The notes: generated from the letters alone by a model not told the origin. 64,000 bases of DNA from Candidatus Gastranaerophilales bacterium (GCA_944325065.1 CALUYS010000004.1:62001-126000), one strand, 5' to 3'; shown: positions 8,668 through 18,098, numbered from the stretch's first letter. A program made the numbers and translations.

Positions 8668-9824
8668 TGAAAACAGAATTACACACAAAGTGGACTGTTG
8701 AAGATATATGTAAAGGTTTTGTTTATAATGAGCTTGAGGGCAAAGGCTTATATGGTATGAGTGGCAAGCTTACTATTCAGCCCGAATATCAACGAAATTA
8801 TATCTATGCAGACGGAAAGAAAGATGTAGCTGTTATTGAAAGCATATTAAAAGGCTATCCAATAGGATTGATATACTTTAATAAGAATGGTGAACAACTG
8901 GAAGTACTAGACGGACAGCAGAGAATAACATCATTAGGTCGTTTTGTTACAAGCAAGTTTGCTATAGTTGATAATGGAGTTCCTCAATACTTTAGAGGCT
9001 TATCGGAAGACAAGAAAGCGAAAATCCTTAATACAAAACTGCTTATCTATGTATGTGAAGGAGAAGAATCTGAAATTAAAGAATGGTTTAAGACAATTAA
9101 CATTGTTGGCGTACCTCTGAATAAGCAAGAAATTTTGAATGCTATATATTCAGGAGAATTTACAACTCTAGCAAAAGAAGAATTTAGCAACTCGCAAAAT
9201 ACTTTTGTCAATAAATGGAGTGCTTATATTAGTGGTGTTGTTAATCGTCAAGATTTCTTAGCCTGTGCTTTAGATTGGGTTAGCAAGGGTAATGTTGAAG
9301 AGTACATGTCTAAACATAGACACGATAATAATATAAATGAACTAAAAACCTATTTTAATTCTGTTATAGACTGGGTAGATAGTATATTTATAAATGTTTA
9401 TGATGAGATGAGGGGGTTGGAGTGGGGCAGGCTTTATGAAACATACCATAAGCAACCTTACGATAGCCAAATTTTAGCTAATAAAGTTTTAAAATTGTAT
9501 AATGATGAGTTCATTAGAAACAAAAAGGGCATTTTCGAGTATGTTCTTGGTGGGTGTGTGAATAGCAAACTTTTGGAAGTTCGTATATTTGATGATAGAG
9601 ATAAGAAAACTGTCTATAACAAACAAACAGCAGAAGCTAAAGAAAAAGGAATCTCAAATTGTCCATTATGTGCTTTGGGAAATGATAACAATAAAACTAG
9701 AATATGGCAAATCAAAGAAATGGATGCTGACCATGTTACTGCTTGGTCAAAAGGTGGTGCAACCGATATAAAAAATTGTCAAATGCTATGTAAAACACAT
9801 AATCGAGCTAAAGGAAATAAATAA
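8667..9824 (+). CDS. DUF262 domain protein with C-terminal HNH nuclease
   Basis: This 385-residue protein has an N-terminal DUF262 (ParB-like) domain with the signature DGQQR at residues 82-86 in [16 protein letters not shown]. In GmrSD-type systems this domain binds or hydrolyses nucleotides and controls a nuclease. The C-terminus is a zinc-HNH domain: CPLC (C332, C335), DADH (D355, H356), N370, then C375 and H378. The gene starts inside the stop of the EcoRI-family methylase (TAATG), which points to translational coupling and one function. It may be the restriction partner of that methylase, or a modification-sensing nuclease. It has HNH rather than the DUF1524 nuclease of classical GmrD. 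No third subunit is visible. Confidence 0.85.
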   Translation: MKTELHTKWTVEDICKGFVYNELEGKGLYGMSGKLTIQPEYQRNYIYADGKKDVAVIESILKGYPIGLIYFNKNGEQLEVLDGQQRITSLGRFVTSKFAIVDNGVPQYFRGLSEDKKAKILNTKLLIYVCEGEESEIKEWFKTINIVGVPLNKQEILNAIYSGEFTTLAKEEFSNSQNTFVNKWSAYISGVVNRQDFLACALDWVSKGNVEEYMSKHRHDNNINELKTYFNSVIDWVDSIFINVYDEMRGLEWGRLYETYHKQPYDSQILANKVLKLYNDEFIRNKKGIFEYVLGGCVNSKLLEVRIFDDRDKKTVYNKQTAEAKEKGISNCPLCALGNDNNKTRIWQIKEMDADHVTAWSKGGATDIKNCQMLCKTHNRAKGNK

Positions 9825-9986
9825 ATAAATAAATAAAAATACTATTTTTAACTGACAAAGTTTTGAACTAAACAATTATATGGCATTTTTTGGAAGATTT
9901 TAAATGTTTTTTAACTATTAAATTAGATTATATATATTTTTTTTGAAAAAAAATAAAAAGTAAATACAATGTTTATTATGTTAAAT

Positions 9987-9993
9987 AAGAGGA
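9987..9993 (+). promoter_or_regulatory. Ribosome binding site upstream of UmuC-like gene
   Basis: AAGAGGA is a good Shine-Dalgarno sequence but no ATG, GTG or TTG follows in the polymerase frame. Nine bases downstream is an in-frame ATT (10003). The bases 9995-10005 read ATAGTAAAATT, one base short of an expected ATGAGTAAAATT. Confidence 0.55.
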
Positions 9994-10002
9994 CATAGTA
10001 AA

Positions 10003-11193
10003 ATTATTGCACTTATTGATTGTGATGCTTTTTTTGTATCTTGTGAACAAGCTAGGCATCCTAAACTTAAAAATAAAGCTGTATGCGTTTTAAGTAATAA
10101 TGACGGTTGTATAATTGCTCGTTCAAAGGAAGCAAAAAAACTTGGAATTAAAATGGGAGAGCCTCTTTTTCTTGCTCAAAAAGAACAGGCTGATGTTATT
10201 TATATTTCTTCTGATATTGATTTTTATGAAGAAATGTCAAAACGGGTTATGCAAAAGATTGAAAATTATACGAAAATAGTCGAAAAATATTCAATTGACG
10301 AAGCTTTTGTTGATTTAACTGGTTTAAGGGGGCTTTATCATAAAAGTTATGAAAAAATAGCAAAGATGATAAGGAATGATATATATAATGAACTTAAAAT
10401 ACCTGTTTCAATTGGTATAAGTGCTACAAAAACATTAGCAAAATTTGCTTGTGAGAAAGCTAAATTAAAAGATAGTGGAATTTATTTTATTAAACCTAAA
10501 AATATAACAAAAGAGCTTGAAAATGTGAATGTTGATGAAATATGGGGCATTGGTAAAAATACTTGTGCTCTTTTGAATAAGTTTGGGGTATATAAAGTTT
10601 CTGAATTTGTTAGTTTAACAGACTCTTTTTTAAGAAAATATTTTAATAAACGTAGTATTGAAATGAAAGAAGAATTAAAGGGTAATATTATATACAAAGT
10701 TACAAATGTTACAAAAACTCCTAAATCTATACAAAAAACATGCTCCTTTCCTCAATTTACAAATGATGTAAATTATATTAAAAACTGCTTAAACTTTCAT
10801 ATTCATAGAGCTTGTCGAAAATTGAGAGAACTTAATATGCTAAGTGAAATTGTGACAATTGTTTTAAAGAAAAAAGATTATACATTAATTAAAAAAAAAT
10901 ATTACTTAAATAATGAAACGGATTGGGAGTTTCATATTTCAAATATTATAATAAAACTTTTTGATGAAATTTATAATCCAAATGTATTGTATCGTAGCTG
11001 TGGGGTAATATTGTCTGGATTAAAATTAAATACCTCAAGACAGCTTTCTTTTTTTTCTTTAAATCAAAATACAGATAAAATAAAAAAGCTTGAAAATTGT
11101 ATTGATAGTTTAAATATAAAACATGGAAAATATACATTAAGACCTGGGTTTATTTTTACAAATATACAAAATAAAAAATTTCTTCAAATATAA
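10003..11193 (+). CDS. umuC: UmuC-type Y-family DNA polymerase lacking a standard start codon
   Basis: The reading frame is open from 9985 and its translation begins IIALIDCDAFFVSCEQ, the catalytic N-terminus of Y-family lesion-bypass polymerases with the first metal-binding aspartates. The second catalytic motif YSIDEAFVDLTG follows at about residue 105. Helix-hairpin-helix and little-finger regions come next, and the C-terminus carries a UmuC-like LRPG segment. The first standard start codon is ATG at 10153, which would remove the first catalytic block. I therefore place the start at ATT 10003, nine bases after AAGAGGA. A one-base loss from an original ATGAGT is the alternative, in which case the gene is damaged. 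UmuC normally works with UmuD, which is not encoded nearby. Confidence 0.75.
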   Translation: MIALIDCDAFFVSCEQARHPKLKNKAVCVLSNNDGCIIARSKEAKKLGIKMGEPLFLAQKEQADVIYISSDIDFYEEMSKRVMQKIENYTKIVEKYSIDEAFVDLTGLRGLYHKSYEKIAKMIRNDIYNELKIPVSIGISATKTLAKFACEKAKLKDSGIYFIKPKNITKELENVNVDEIWGIGKNTCALLNKFGVYKVSEFVSLTDSFLRKYFNKRSIEMKEELKGNIIYKVTNVTKTPKSIQKTCSFPQFTNDVNYIKNCLNFHIHRACRKLRELNMLSEIVTIVLKKKDYTLIKKKYYLNNETDWEFHISNIIIKLFDEIYNPNVLYRSCGVILSGLKLNTSRQLSFFSLNQNTDKIKKLENCIDSLNIKHGKYTLRPGFIFTNIQNKKFLQI

Positions 11194-11816
11194 CTATAAA
11201 CAAAATCAAGTGTTTTAAATTTTTTTTAAGTTACATAAATAAAAATATAGAATGTTGTATTTTGTCTAGTTAATATATATAATAAGTATTATATTTACTG
11301 TGGTATTTATCATTAGTTTTTTATTTTGTACAATTAGTTATGAAAATTTGATATAAAAGATTCTAAAATTCCTTTTTTATTTTTGTATAATAAGTGTATT
11401 AAACGTTATAATTGTATAAAGATTCATTTACCTTCAAGAAGTAGGTGATATAGTTTCTTTGTATTTATTTTTTATCGTTGAGTAATTTATTAATTTTTTT
11501 TCATTTTTATACTTAAATAAAATGGACAATAGTCACTAAAACGATTATTAATATACGTTTTAGATTAGTTTTTTAGATTAAAAAACTATTAAATTTTATA
11601 AATAATTTACTATTATTTATAAAAATATTTTTGTGCTTAATATATAAAAATAATTAATATTTAAGTTTGTATATATTTTTCACTTAAATAATTTTATTTA
11701 AGATAATAAAATATATATAGTTCAAGTGTGTAATATTTAAAATTGAAGTAAAAATATTAAATATTGCTGATATGAAAAAAATGTACATAAATTTTAAATT
11801 TCGGTATAATATTTTT
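11194..11816. other. Long AT-rich intergenic region
   Basis: About 620 bases with no supported gene. There are several TATAAT-like boxes (for example near 11386 and 11410), a perfect 9-bp AT-only hairpin at 11566-11588 (TAGTTTTTT/AAAAAACTA), and a short imperfect hairpin near 11430-11450. The last 12 bases include TATAAT at 11805-11810 with TGTACA at 11782-11787, a candidate promoter for the amidase. Nothing matches an RNA family I can name. Confidence 0.5.
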
Positions 11817-13709
11817 ATGATAAAAAAAATATTACAAATAATTATTATACTTTTGCTTTTGTCATTTCAACAAATTTGTTATGCTATAAATGAAATAAAA
11901 ATAACAGATTTTATTTTTGATAATTCAAGTAAAATAATTTTTTTACCAAGTTATAACAATCTTGATGAAATTGAAAAAATAAGTGTTGAAAGCAAAAATC
12001 TCAACAATCCGAAACGAACTTTTTTTGATATAAGTAATTCAATTTTAACAGTTGGTAATATTGTATATAATTTTAAAAATTCGCCTATTGAAAAAGTTGT
12101 ATTAGCACAAAATTCAACTAATCCAAATGTTGTAAGATTGACATTTTATCACGATAATAATATAGATTTATCAAAAGTTGAACTTTTAAAATTAAGAAAT
12201 GGTCTTGTGTTAAAACTTGACGAAATGAATATTCCAAATTCTTGTCTTCATCGTTCATTTAGAGAGGAAAAAAGTTTATCTTCTGATTTTATTGAAAAAT
12301 TGACATTTTTAAAGCAAGTTTCAGATGAAAAAAATGATATATTGGTACAAAATGAAATTACATCGATTATAAATAGACCTGCTCAAGGTATAAAAAAAGT
12401 AGGAAATGAAGCATTAAATAATATTTTTATACCTGATGATACAAAAAGGCTTAGAAGCAAATCCTATATTCAAAAGCTTTCGGTTAGAAATGGTAATATT
12501 TTGCTCAATGGGATTGGGAATATTACAGTTGAAAAACCAATAATATTATCAAATCCATCAAGAATAGCTTTTGACCTGGCAAATGCGGTTGTTGCAAAAG
12601 ATTTAAAGAATAAGACTTTTAATATTTCTCAAAATGAAAAAGTTGTAATTTCTCAATTTGAACCTACAAAAGTACGCGTGGTTATTTATACAGAAAATGT
12701 CAAAGATTATGAAAGTGTTTTTTCTTTTGACCAACAAAGTTTATTAATTGTAAATAAAAATAGAATTTCAAATGTAAAGCTTTCTGATAATATCTCAAAG
12801 TTAAGTTCTTTTACAATTTCGAATTATAATATTGAAGATAAAAATTTAACATTTGAATTTAATAATCCTTGTATTCTTTCATACGTTAGAAATTTGGATA
12901 ATATAGAATTTATAATATATAATGGTAATTTTTCAGATATAACAAAAATAAAAACAACTTTGACTAATTTTTTTAGTGAATCAAAAGTTGAATCATTTGG
13001 GCGTTCGATTATAAAGATAACAATAAATATAAATCCAAATAGTAAAACAGAATTTTTTGAAACGACAAATGGTAAAAAAGCTGTTATTTTAATAAAAAAT
13101 AAAATGTTAAAACCTCAGCCTATAGTTATTCCAAAAGATAATATTAAGGAAACTATTAATGTTCCCAAAAATGTGGATAAAAAATTAATAGTACTTGATG
13201 CAGGTCATGGAGGAAGTGATGTTGGAGCAACAAGAAATGGGATTTATGAAAAGGATATAAACTTAGATGTAACAAATCGTCTAGCTAGAATGCTTACAAA
13301 AAAAGGTTTTAAGATTGTTTTAACAAGAAAAGAAGATGAAACTGTTTCACTTCAAGATCGTGTTGAAATTTCAAATGCAAAACGCCCTGTTTTATTTATG
13401 AGTATTCATGTTAATGCAAGTGTCAATGAAACAGTACGAGGTGTTGAAACTCATTATTGGAAAGATAATAGCATTGATTATGCAAATATCGTACAGAAAT
13501 ATCTTTCAATGATTGATTCACCTAGTCGTGGTGTTTTAAAGTCAAAATTTTATGTGATTAATCACACTGAAGCTCCGGCTGTTCTTGTTGAAATTGGTTT
13601 TATATCGAATGCTCAGGAACGAAATGAATTAATAAGTGATAAACGTAAAGAACAAACAGCTAAAGTTTTAGCTGATGCAATAGTGGAGTATTTAAAAATA
13701 GTAAAATGA
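11817..13709 (+). CDS. N-acetylmuramoyl-L-alanine amidase (AmiC-type, AMIN domains)
   Basis: This protein cleaves the bond between N-acetylmuramic acid and the stem peptide during wall turnover and cell separation. It has a signal peptide (MIKKILQIIII to CYA), beta-rich AMIN-like regions in the first 420 residues, and an Amidase_3 domain from about residue 458. Zinc ligands and the catalytic glutamate are visible in DAGHGG, EKDINLD, SIHVNAS and VEIGFISN. ATG at 11817 is preferred because the signal peptide begins there; an ATG at 11772 would add 15 polar residues. The stop overlaps the murI start by four bases. The amidase-murI order is typical of cyanobacteria. Confidence 0.92.
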   Translation: MIKKILQIIIILLLLSFQQICYAINEIKITDFIFDNSSKIIFLPSYNNLDEIEKISVESKNLNNPKRTFFDISNSILTVGNIVYNFKNSPIEKVVLAQNSTNPNVVRLTFYHDNNIDLSKVELLKLRNGLVLKLDEMNIPNSCLHRSFREEKSLSSDFIEKLTFLKQVSDEKNDILVQNEITSIINRPAQGIKKVGNEALNNIFIPDDTKRLRSKSYIQKLSVRNGNILLNGIGNITVEKPIILSNPSRIAFDLANAVVAKDLKNKTFNISQNEKVVISQFEPTKVRVVIYTENVKDYESVFSFDQQSLLIVNKNRISNVKLSDNISKLSSFTISNYNIEDKNLTFEFNNPCILSYVRNLDNIEFIIYNGNFSDITKIKTTLTNFFSESKVESFGRSIIKITININPNSKTEFFETTNGKKAVILIKNKMLKPQPIVIPKDNIKETINVPKNVDKKLIVLDAGHGGSDVGATRNGIYEKDINLDVTNRLARMLTKKGFKIVLTRKEDETVSLQDRVEISNAKRPVLFMSIHVNASVNETVRGVETHYWKDNSIDYANIVQKYLSMIDSPSRGVLKSKFYVINHTEAPAVLVEIGFISNAQERNELISDKRKEQTAKVLADAIVEYLKIVK

Positions 13710-14518
13710 TAGAAAAAAATAAGTCAATAGGGATATATGACTCTGGCTTAGGTGGTTTGAGTGTATTTAAAGAACTTTTTAATAAGTTAAAAAATGAAAA
13801 TTATATTTATTTTGGTGATACAAAAAATTTACCCTATGGAGATAAAAAAGAGGATGAACTGCTTAAAATTGCTACAAATATTTTCAATATCTTTGAAAGA
13901 ATGAATGTTAAAGCTGTTGTTATGGCTTGTAATACCACAAGTGCTGTTGTTTATGATAAGATTAAAGATAGATATAATTTTAAAATCTATCCAATAATTC
14001 AAAATTTTGCAAAATATATTGCTTCTCAAAATTATGACCGTATTGGTGTTTTCGCAACACATTCAACAATCAAGTCTCATGCTTATATAAAATATATAAA
14101 ACTATACAAAAATGATATAAATATTTTCGAGCATGCTTGCCCAAATTGGGTGAAAATTGTTGAAGAAAATAGTTTTAATGATGAAATCAATCAAAATTTA
14201 ATAAAAAAGGATTTAGAGGAATTGTTAAAATTTAAACCTCAAAAAATTATTTTAGGTTGTACTCATTATCCATTTTTACTTGATAATTTATCAAAATATG
14301 TACAAAGAGATATATTTATAGACCCGGCAAAATGTTTTGTCAATGAAATAATAAATGATTTAACAAAATGTGATTTAATAAACGAACAAGAAAAAGGAGA
14401 GATAACTTGTTATGTGAGCTCAAGCCCAAAATCTTTTTCAAAAAATTCAAAAATATTTGTAGACTTTGATATAACCCCTAAGCTATTTAACGAACAGGAA
14501 TATTTTGTAAAGATATAG
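13706..14518 (+). CDS. murI: Glutamate racemase
   Basis: This 270-residue enzyme makes D-glutamate for peptidoglycan. The family motifs are all present: IYDSGLGGLSV at the start, GDTKNLPYGDK, the first catalytic cysteine in MACNTTSA, and the second in LGCTHYPFL. The length is normal. It overlaps the upstream amidase by four bases (ATGA), so the two wall genes are very likely co-translated. Confidence 0.96.
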   Translation: MIEKNKSIGIYDSGLGGLSVFKELFNKLKNENYIYFGDTKNLPYGDKKEDELLKIATNIFNIFERMNVKAVVMACNTTSAVVYDKIKDRYNFKIYPIIQNFAKYIASQNYDRIGVFATHSTIKSHAYIKYIKLYKNDINIFEHACPNWVKIVEENSFNDEINQNLIKKDLEELLKFKPQKIILGCTHYPFLLDNLSKYVQRDIFIDPAKCFVNEIINDLTKCDLINEQEKGEITCYVSSSPKSFSKNSKIFVDFDITPKLFNEQEYFVKI

Positions 14519-14576
14519 TCAAAAAAAAATATTTATGTTATTTTTAAAATGAGAAGAGTTAATTGAAAGGTAAAGC

Positions 14577-15134
14577 ATGATTTCAGTAAACGATTTAAAA
14601 ACCGGTTTGACGATTGAAATAGAGGGTGTTTTATGGAGTGTAATCGAGTTTTTACATGTAAAACCAGGCAAGGGAGCGGCGTTTGTCCGGACGAAATTAA
14701 AAAATGTAGAAACAGGACAAGTTGTTGAAAAAACATTTCGTGCCGGTGAGAAAGTTGCAAAAGCTATGTTAGACAGACGCATAATGCAATATTTATATAA
14801 AGAAGGAACTGATTATATAATGATGGATAATCAATCATATGAACAGTTAAGTGTTTCAGAAAAAGAAATAGGTGAGGGCATAAAATACTTGAAAGAAAAT
14901 ATGGAAGTATCTGTACTTTTGTATGAAGGTAAAATTATTGGTGTAGATATTCCAAACCATGTTGAGTTAGAGGTTGCTGATTGTCCACCATCTGAAAAAG
15001 GGAATACCTCTCAAGGTGGAACAAAACCTGCAACATTAGAAACTGGTGCTGTTGTAAACGTACCTTTCTTTATTTCAATAGGTGATAAAATTCGTGTTGA
15101 TACCCGCACAAACGAATATTTAGATAGAGTATAG
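14577..15134 (+). CDS. efp: Elongation factor P
   Basis: This 185-residue protein helps ribosomes stalled on proline runs. It begins MISVNDLKTGLTIEI and has the modification loop KPGKGAAF with lysine at the tip, so a lysine-type rather than arginine-type form. The OB-fold domains include the signature KGNTSQGGTKPATLETG and end VDTRTNEYLDR. accB follows after 10 bases; the efp-accB pairing is a hallmark of cyanobacteria and relatives. Confidence 0.97.
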   Translation: MISVNDLKTGLTIEIEGVLWSVIEFLHVKPGKGAAFVRTKLKNVETGQVVEKTFRAGEKVAKAMLDRRIMQYLYKEGTDYIMMDNQSYEQLSVSEKEIGEGIKYLKENMEVSVLLYEGKIIGVDIPNHVELEVADCPPSEKGNTSQGGTKPATLETGAVVNVPFFISIGDKIRVDTRTNEYLDRV

Positions 15135-15144
15135 GTGATAAAAA

Positions 15145-15624
15145 ATGCAATTTGATTTTGAATATGTTGAAAAACTTGTGAAATTGGTTTCAGACAGCAA
15201 ATTGTCAGAGCTTGTTTTGGAAGACAGTGAACAAGCTATTGTACTAAAGAAAAACGAACATCAGGTTATAAGCCAAGTTGTGCCAAATTCAAACATGGCT
15301 CAAATACCATTAGCTTCTGTTGGAGATGTCTCAAATAACTTACAAACAGCAGTTGAGATAAAAGAAGAAGAAGTTAAGGAAAAGCCAAAAGGTAGACCTA
15401 TTACTTCACCTATGGTGGGAACATTTTATAAAGCTCCTTCGCCTGATGCATCACCGTTTGTAACGGTTGGTGATATAGTAGCAACAGGTCAAGTTGTTTG
15501 TATTATTGAAGCTATGAAAATGATGAACGAAATTGAAGCTGAAGTTTCAGGACGTGTTGTTGAGATATGTGTTGCAGATGGACAAAGTGTTGAATACGGA
15601 CAAGTTTTAATGTATGTAGAATAA
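15145..15624 (+). CDS. accB: Biotin carboxyl carrier protein of acetyl-CoA carboxylase
   Basis: This 159-residue protein carries biotin between the carboxylase and transferase halves of acetyl-CoA carboxylase, the first step of fatty acid synthesis. It has a conserved N-terminal helix ([13 protein letters not shown]), a flexible linker, the P-rich entry [16 protein letters not shown], and the biotinylation site EAMKMMNE. It sits 10 bases after efp. A strong hairpin follows before accC. Confidence 0.97.
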   Translation: MQFDFEYVEKLVKLVSDSKLSELVLEDSEQAIVLKKNEHQVISQVVPNSNMAQIPLASVGDVSNNLQTAVEIKEEEVKEKPKGRPITSPMVGTFYKAPSPDASPFVTVGDIVATGQVVCIIEAMKMMNEIEAEVSGRVVEICVADGQSVEYGQVLMYVE

Positions 15625-15630
15625 AAATTA

Positions 15631-15669
15631 AAAATGCACTATAATAAATTATAGTGCATTTTTATTATT
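15631..15669 (+). terminator. Hairpin between accB and accC
   Basis: A perfect 14-bp stem (15631-15644 with 15649-15662) has a 4-base loop and is followed by a T-rich tail. It looks like an intrinsic terminator or attenuator that lowers accC expression relative to accB. The A-rich left arm could also terminate minus-strand transcription. Confidence 0.75.
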
Positions 15670-15698
15670 TATTTTTGGGGGATAAAAGTTTAAAGAAA

Positions 15699-17075
15699 AT
15701 GATAAAAAAAGTTTTAATTGCAAATAGAGGTGAGATTGCGCTTAGAGTTATACGTGCAGCAAAGGAGTTGGGTATAAAAACGGTTGCTGTTTATTCTCAG
15801 GGTGATAGTGAGTCTCTTCATGTTACTTTGGCTGATGAAGCCTATTGTATTGGGCCAAATCAAAGTTCAAAAAGCTATTTAAATATTCCAGCTATTATTT
15901 CAACAGCCTTGATGAGTGGAGCTGATGCTATACATCCAGGATATGGTTTTTTGTCAGAACGTGCTGATTTTGTTGATATTTGTAATGACCACAATATAAA
16001 GTTTATTGGACCATCCTCAAATGCAATGAAGCAAATGGGTGATAAAGCAACGGCTCGCAAAACCATGGTTGCAAATGATGTGCCTGTAACTCCGGGTACT
16101 GATTTAGTTGAAGATATAAATGATGCTATTTTATTTGCTCAAAAAACAGGCTATCCGATAATCGTAAAAGCAACCGCTGGTGGGGGTGGAAAAGGTATGA
16201 GAATAGCAAATAGTGATGCAGAATTAAAAGAAGCTATATCTTTATGCCAACTTGAAGCTAAGAATGCATTTGGAAACTCTGGGGTGTATTTGGAAAAATA
16301 TCTTATAAATCCTCGTCATATTGAGGTGCAAATAATTGCAGATAGCTTTGGTAATGTTGTTCATTTAGGAGAACGTGATTGTTCAATACAAAGGCGTCAT
16401 CAAAAACTTATTGAAGAAGCACCATCTTGTGCTATTGATGAATCTTTACGTAAAAAAATGGGTGAAGCGGCTCGGCGTGCGGCTAAAGCAATAAATTATG
16501 AGGGTGCTGGAACTTGCGAGTTTTTGCTTGATGAAAATAACAATTGGTATTTTATGGAAATGAACACTCGTATTCAAGTTGAACATTGTGTTACTGAAAT
16601 GGTTACTGGTATTGATTTAGTAAAAGAACAACTACTTGTTGCTTCAGGAAAAAAATTATCTTTCTCTCAAGAAGATATAAACATAAAAGGTTGTGCAATT
16701 GAGTGTCGAATTAATGCTGAAAACCCAGATAAAAACTTTATGCCTTGCCCTGGTAAAATTGAAGGATATATTGCCCCAGGTGGTTTTGGGGTGAGAGTTG
16801 ATTCTCATTCTTATACTGGTTATTCTATTCCACCATATTACGATTCAATGATTGGAAAACTTATTTGTTGGGGGAAAAATCGTGAAGATGCAAGAAAACG
16901 GATGCTTCGTGCTTTGGATGAATTTGTTATTACAGGCGTTAAAACAACTATTCCTTATCATAAAAAAGTTTTAAATCATGATGTTTTTATTTCAGGTAAA
17001 TTTAACACTGGTTTTATTGAACAATATATGAATCTTAAAAAAGACAGTTTAGATAAAATTCCAAGCGGTGTTTAA
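15699..17075 (+). CDS. accC: Acetyl-CoA carboxylase, biotin carboxylase subunit
   Basis: This 458-residue ATP-grasp enzyme carboxylates the biotin on AccB. It shows KVLIANRGEIALRVIRA at the start, GYGFLSE, the ATP-binding glycine loop KATAGGGGKGMRIA, ERDCSIQRRHQK, and the catalytic segment MEMNTRIQVEH. ATG at 15699 is chosen because it matches the family N-terminus; the ATG at 15654 lies inside the upstream hairpin. The carboxyltransferase genes accA and accD are not here. Confidence 0.96.
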   Translation: MIKKVLIANRGEIALRVIRAAKELGIKTVAVYSQGDSESLHVTLADEAYCIGPNQSSKSYLNIPAIISTALMSGADAIHPGYGFLSERADFVDICNDHNIKFIGPSSNAMKQMGDKATARKTMVANDVPVTPGTDLVEDINDAILFAQKTGYPIIVKATAGGGGKGMRIANSDAELKEAISLCQLEAKNAFGNSGVYLEKYLINPRHIEVQIIADSFGNVVHLGERDCSIQRRHQKLIEEAPSCAIDESLRKKMGEAARRAAKAINYEGAGTCEFLLDENNNWYFMEMNTRIQVEHCVTEMVTGIDLVKEQLLVASGKKLSFSQEDINIKGCAIECRINAENPDKNFMPCPGKIEGYIAPGGFGVRVDSHSYTGYSIPPYYDSMIGKLICWGKNREDARKRMLRALDEFVITGVKTTIPYHKKVLNHDVFISGKFNTGFIEQYMNLKKDSLDKIPSGV

Positions 17076-17081
17076 ATTAAG

Positions 17082-18098
17082 ATGAAAGATTTAAAAACAG
17101 CGAATAAAGCAAAAAAAATTTTAATAATTCGTCTCGGTGCTATTGGTGATGTCGTCCATAGCACTATTATTTCTACTGCTATTAAAAATAAATATCCTCG
17201 TGATAAAATACATTTTTTAACTTTACCTTATATAAAGGAAATGTTAAAAAATGATTTGAATTTTGAAAAAATATTTGAGTTTGATAACAGAAAAAAAAAT
17301 AATTTGTTTTATTTGTTCAAGCTTGGTTTAGCTTTAAGAAAAGAGAATTATGATGTCATTTTTAATCTGACAAATGCTTTTAGAACTAATTTCATATCGT
17401 TTGTTGCAAATCCTAAAAAAAATATCAAAAGAAGTAAACAGCGTAAAATTGCATTGGATGCTTTTTTTAATGCTGCTTTAAAATTTGATAATACTTTAGT
17501 ATATCCCAAAAATTTATCAATTATATCAGGTCAAATGGAAAAAGATAATATATTAAAAATGCTTAATGATATAAAGCAACCAATTATTATTTTTAACCCT
17601 GGTGGAGAGAATGACAATATTCGTCAAGGTCGAATTTGGCCTTTTGAATATTGGATTGAACTTGGGAATAAACTTTATGAAAGTTTAAATGCTACAATTA
17701 TTATTTCTGGTTCAAAGAATGAGGAATTTGAACATCAAAAATATAAAGCTATAAAAAATGCTATAGTTTTTTCAGGAAAACTAAAATTAAATGAAACACT
17801 TGCTTTATTTTCATTAGCTGATATCGTTATTTCAGGCGATAGTGGTCCTTTACATATGGCATCTTCGCAAAAAAATACTAAAACAATTGCACTTATGGGT
17901 TCAACAGCAAAAATGTGCGATGCTTATGGCGAAAATTGTTATAACATTTATCCAGACAACAATTGTGTTGGGTGTTTTGAAAAAAAATGCAAATATCTTT
18001 TTGAAAAAAATCAAAAGTACACGCCTTGCATGAAAGCCATTTGTGTTGATAAAGTTTTTAATAAAATAAATGAGGTATTAAGAAAACAAAATGTATAA
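17082..18098 (+). CDS. Glycosyltransferase family 9 (heptosyltransferase-type)
   Basis: This 338-residue protein resembles ADP-heptose:LPS heptosyltransferases. It begins with the Rossmann-like ILIIRLGAIGDVVHSTI and its C-terminal half has NPGGENDNIRQGRIWP and GDSGPLHMASS, the family's donor-site motifs. It probably adds a sugar to lipopolysaccharide core, which implies an outer membrane. It follows accC by six bases and overlaps the next gene by eight, so it is likely co-transcribed. A Cys-rich tail (NNCVGCFEKKC) near the C-terminus also occurs in other GT9 enzymes. Confidence 0.88.
   Translation: MKDLKTANKAKKILIIRLGAIGDVVHSTIISTAIKNKYPRDKIHFLTLPYIKEMLKNDLNFEKIFEFDNRKKNNLFYLFKLGLALRKENYDVIFNLTNAFRTNFISFVANPKKNIKRSKQRKIALDAFFNAALKFDNTLVYPKNLSIISGQMEKDNILKMLNDIKQPIIIFNPGGENDNIRQGRIWPFEYWIELGNKLYESLNATIIISGSKNEEFEHQKYKAIKNAIVFSGKLKLNETLALFSLADIVISGDSGPLHMASSQKNTKTIALMGSTAKMCDAYGENCYNIYPDNNCVGCFEKKCKYLFEKNQKYTPCMKAICVDKVFNKINEVLRKQNV

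Noticed and set aside
9815-9838. Short AAAT tandem repeat at the end of the DUF262-HNH gene
   Set aside because: Four units in a very AT-rich spacer are expected by chance.
5667-9985. Integrated element at the 3' end of tRNA-Arg
   Set aside because: I looked for a repeat of the tRNA 3' end on the far side of the accessory block and saw none, and no integrase gene is present.
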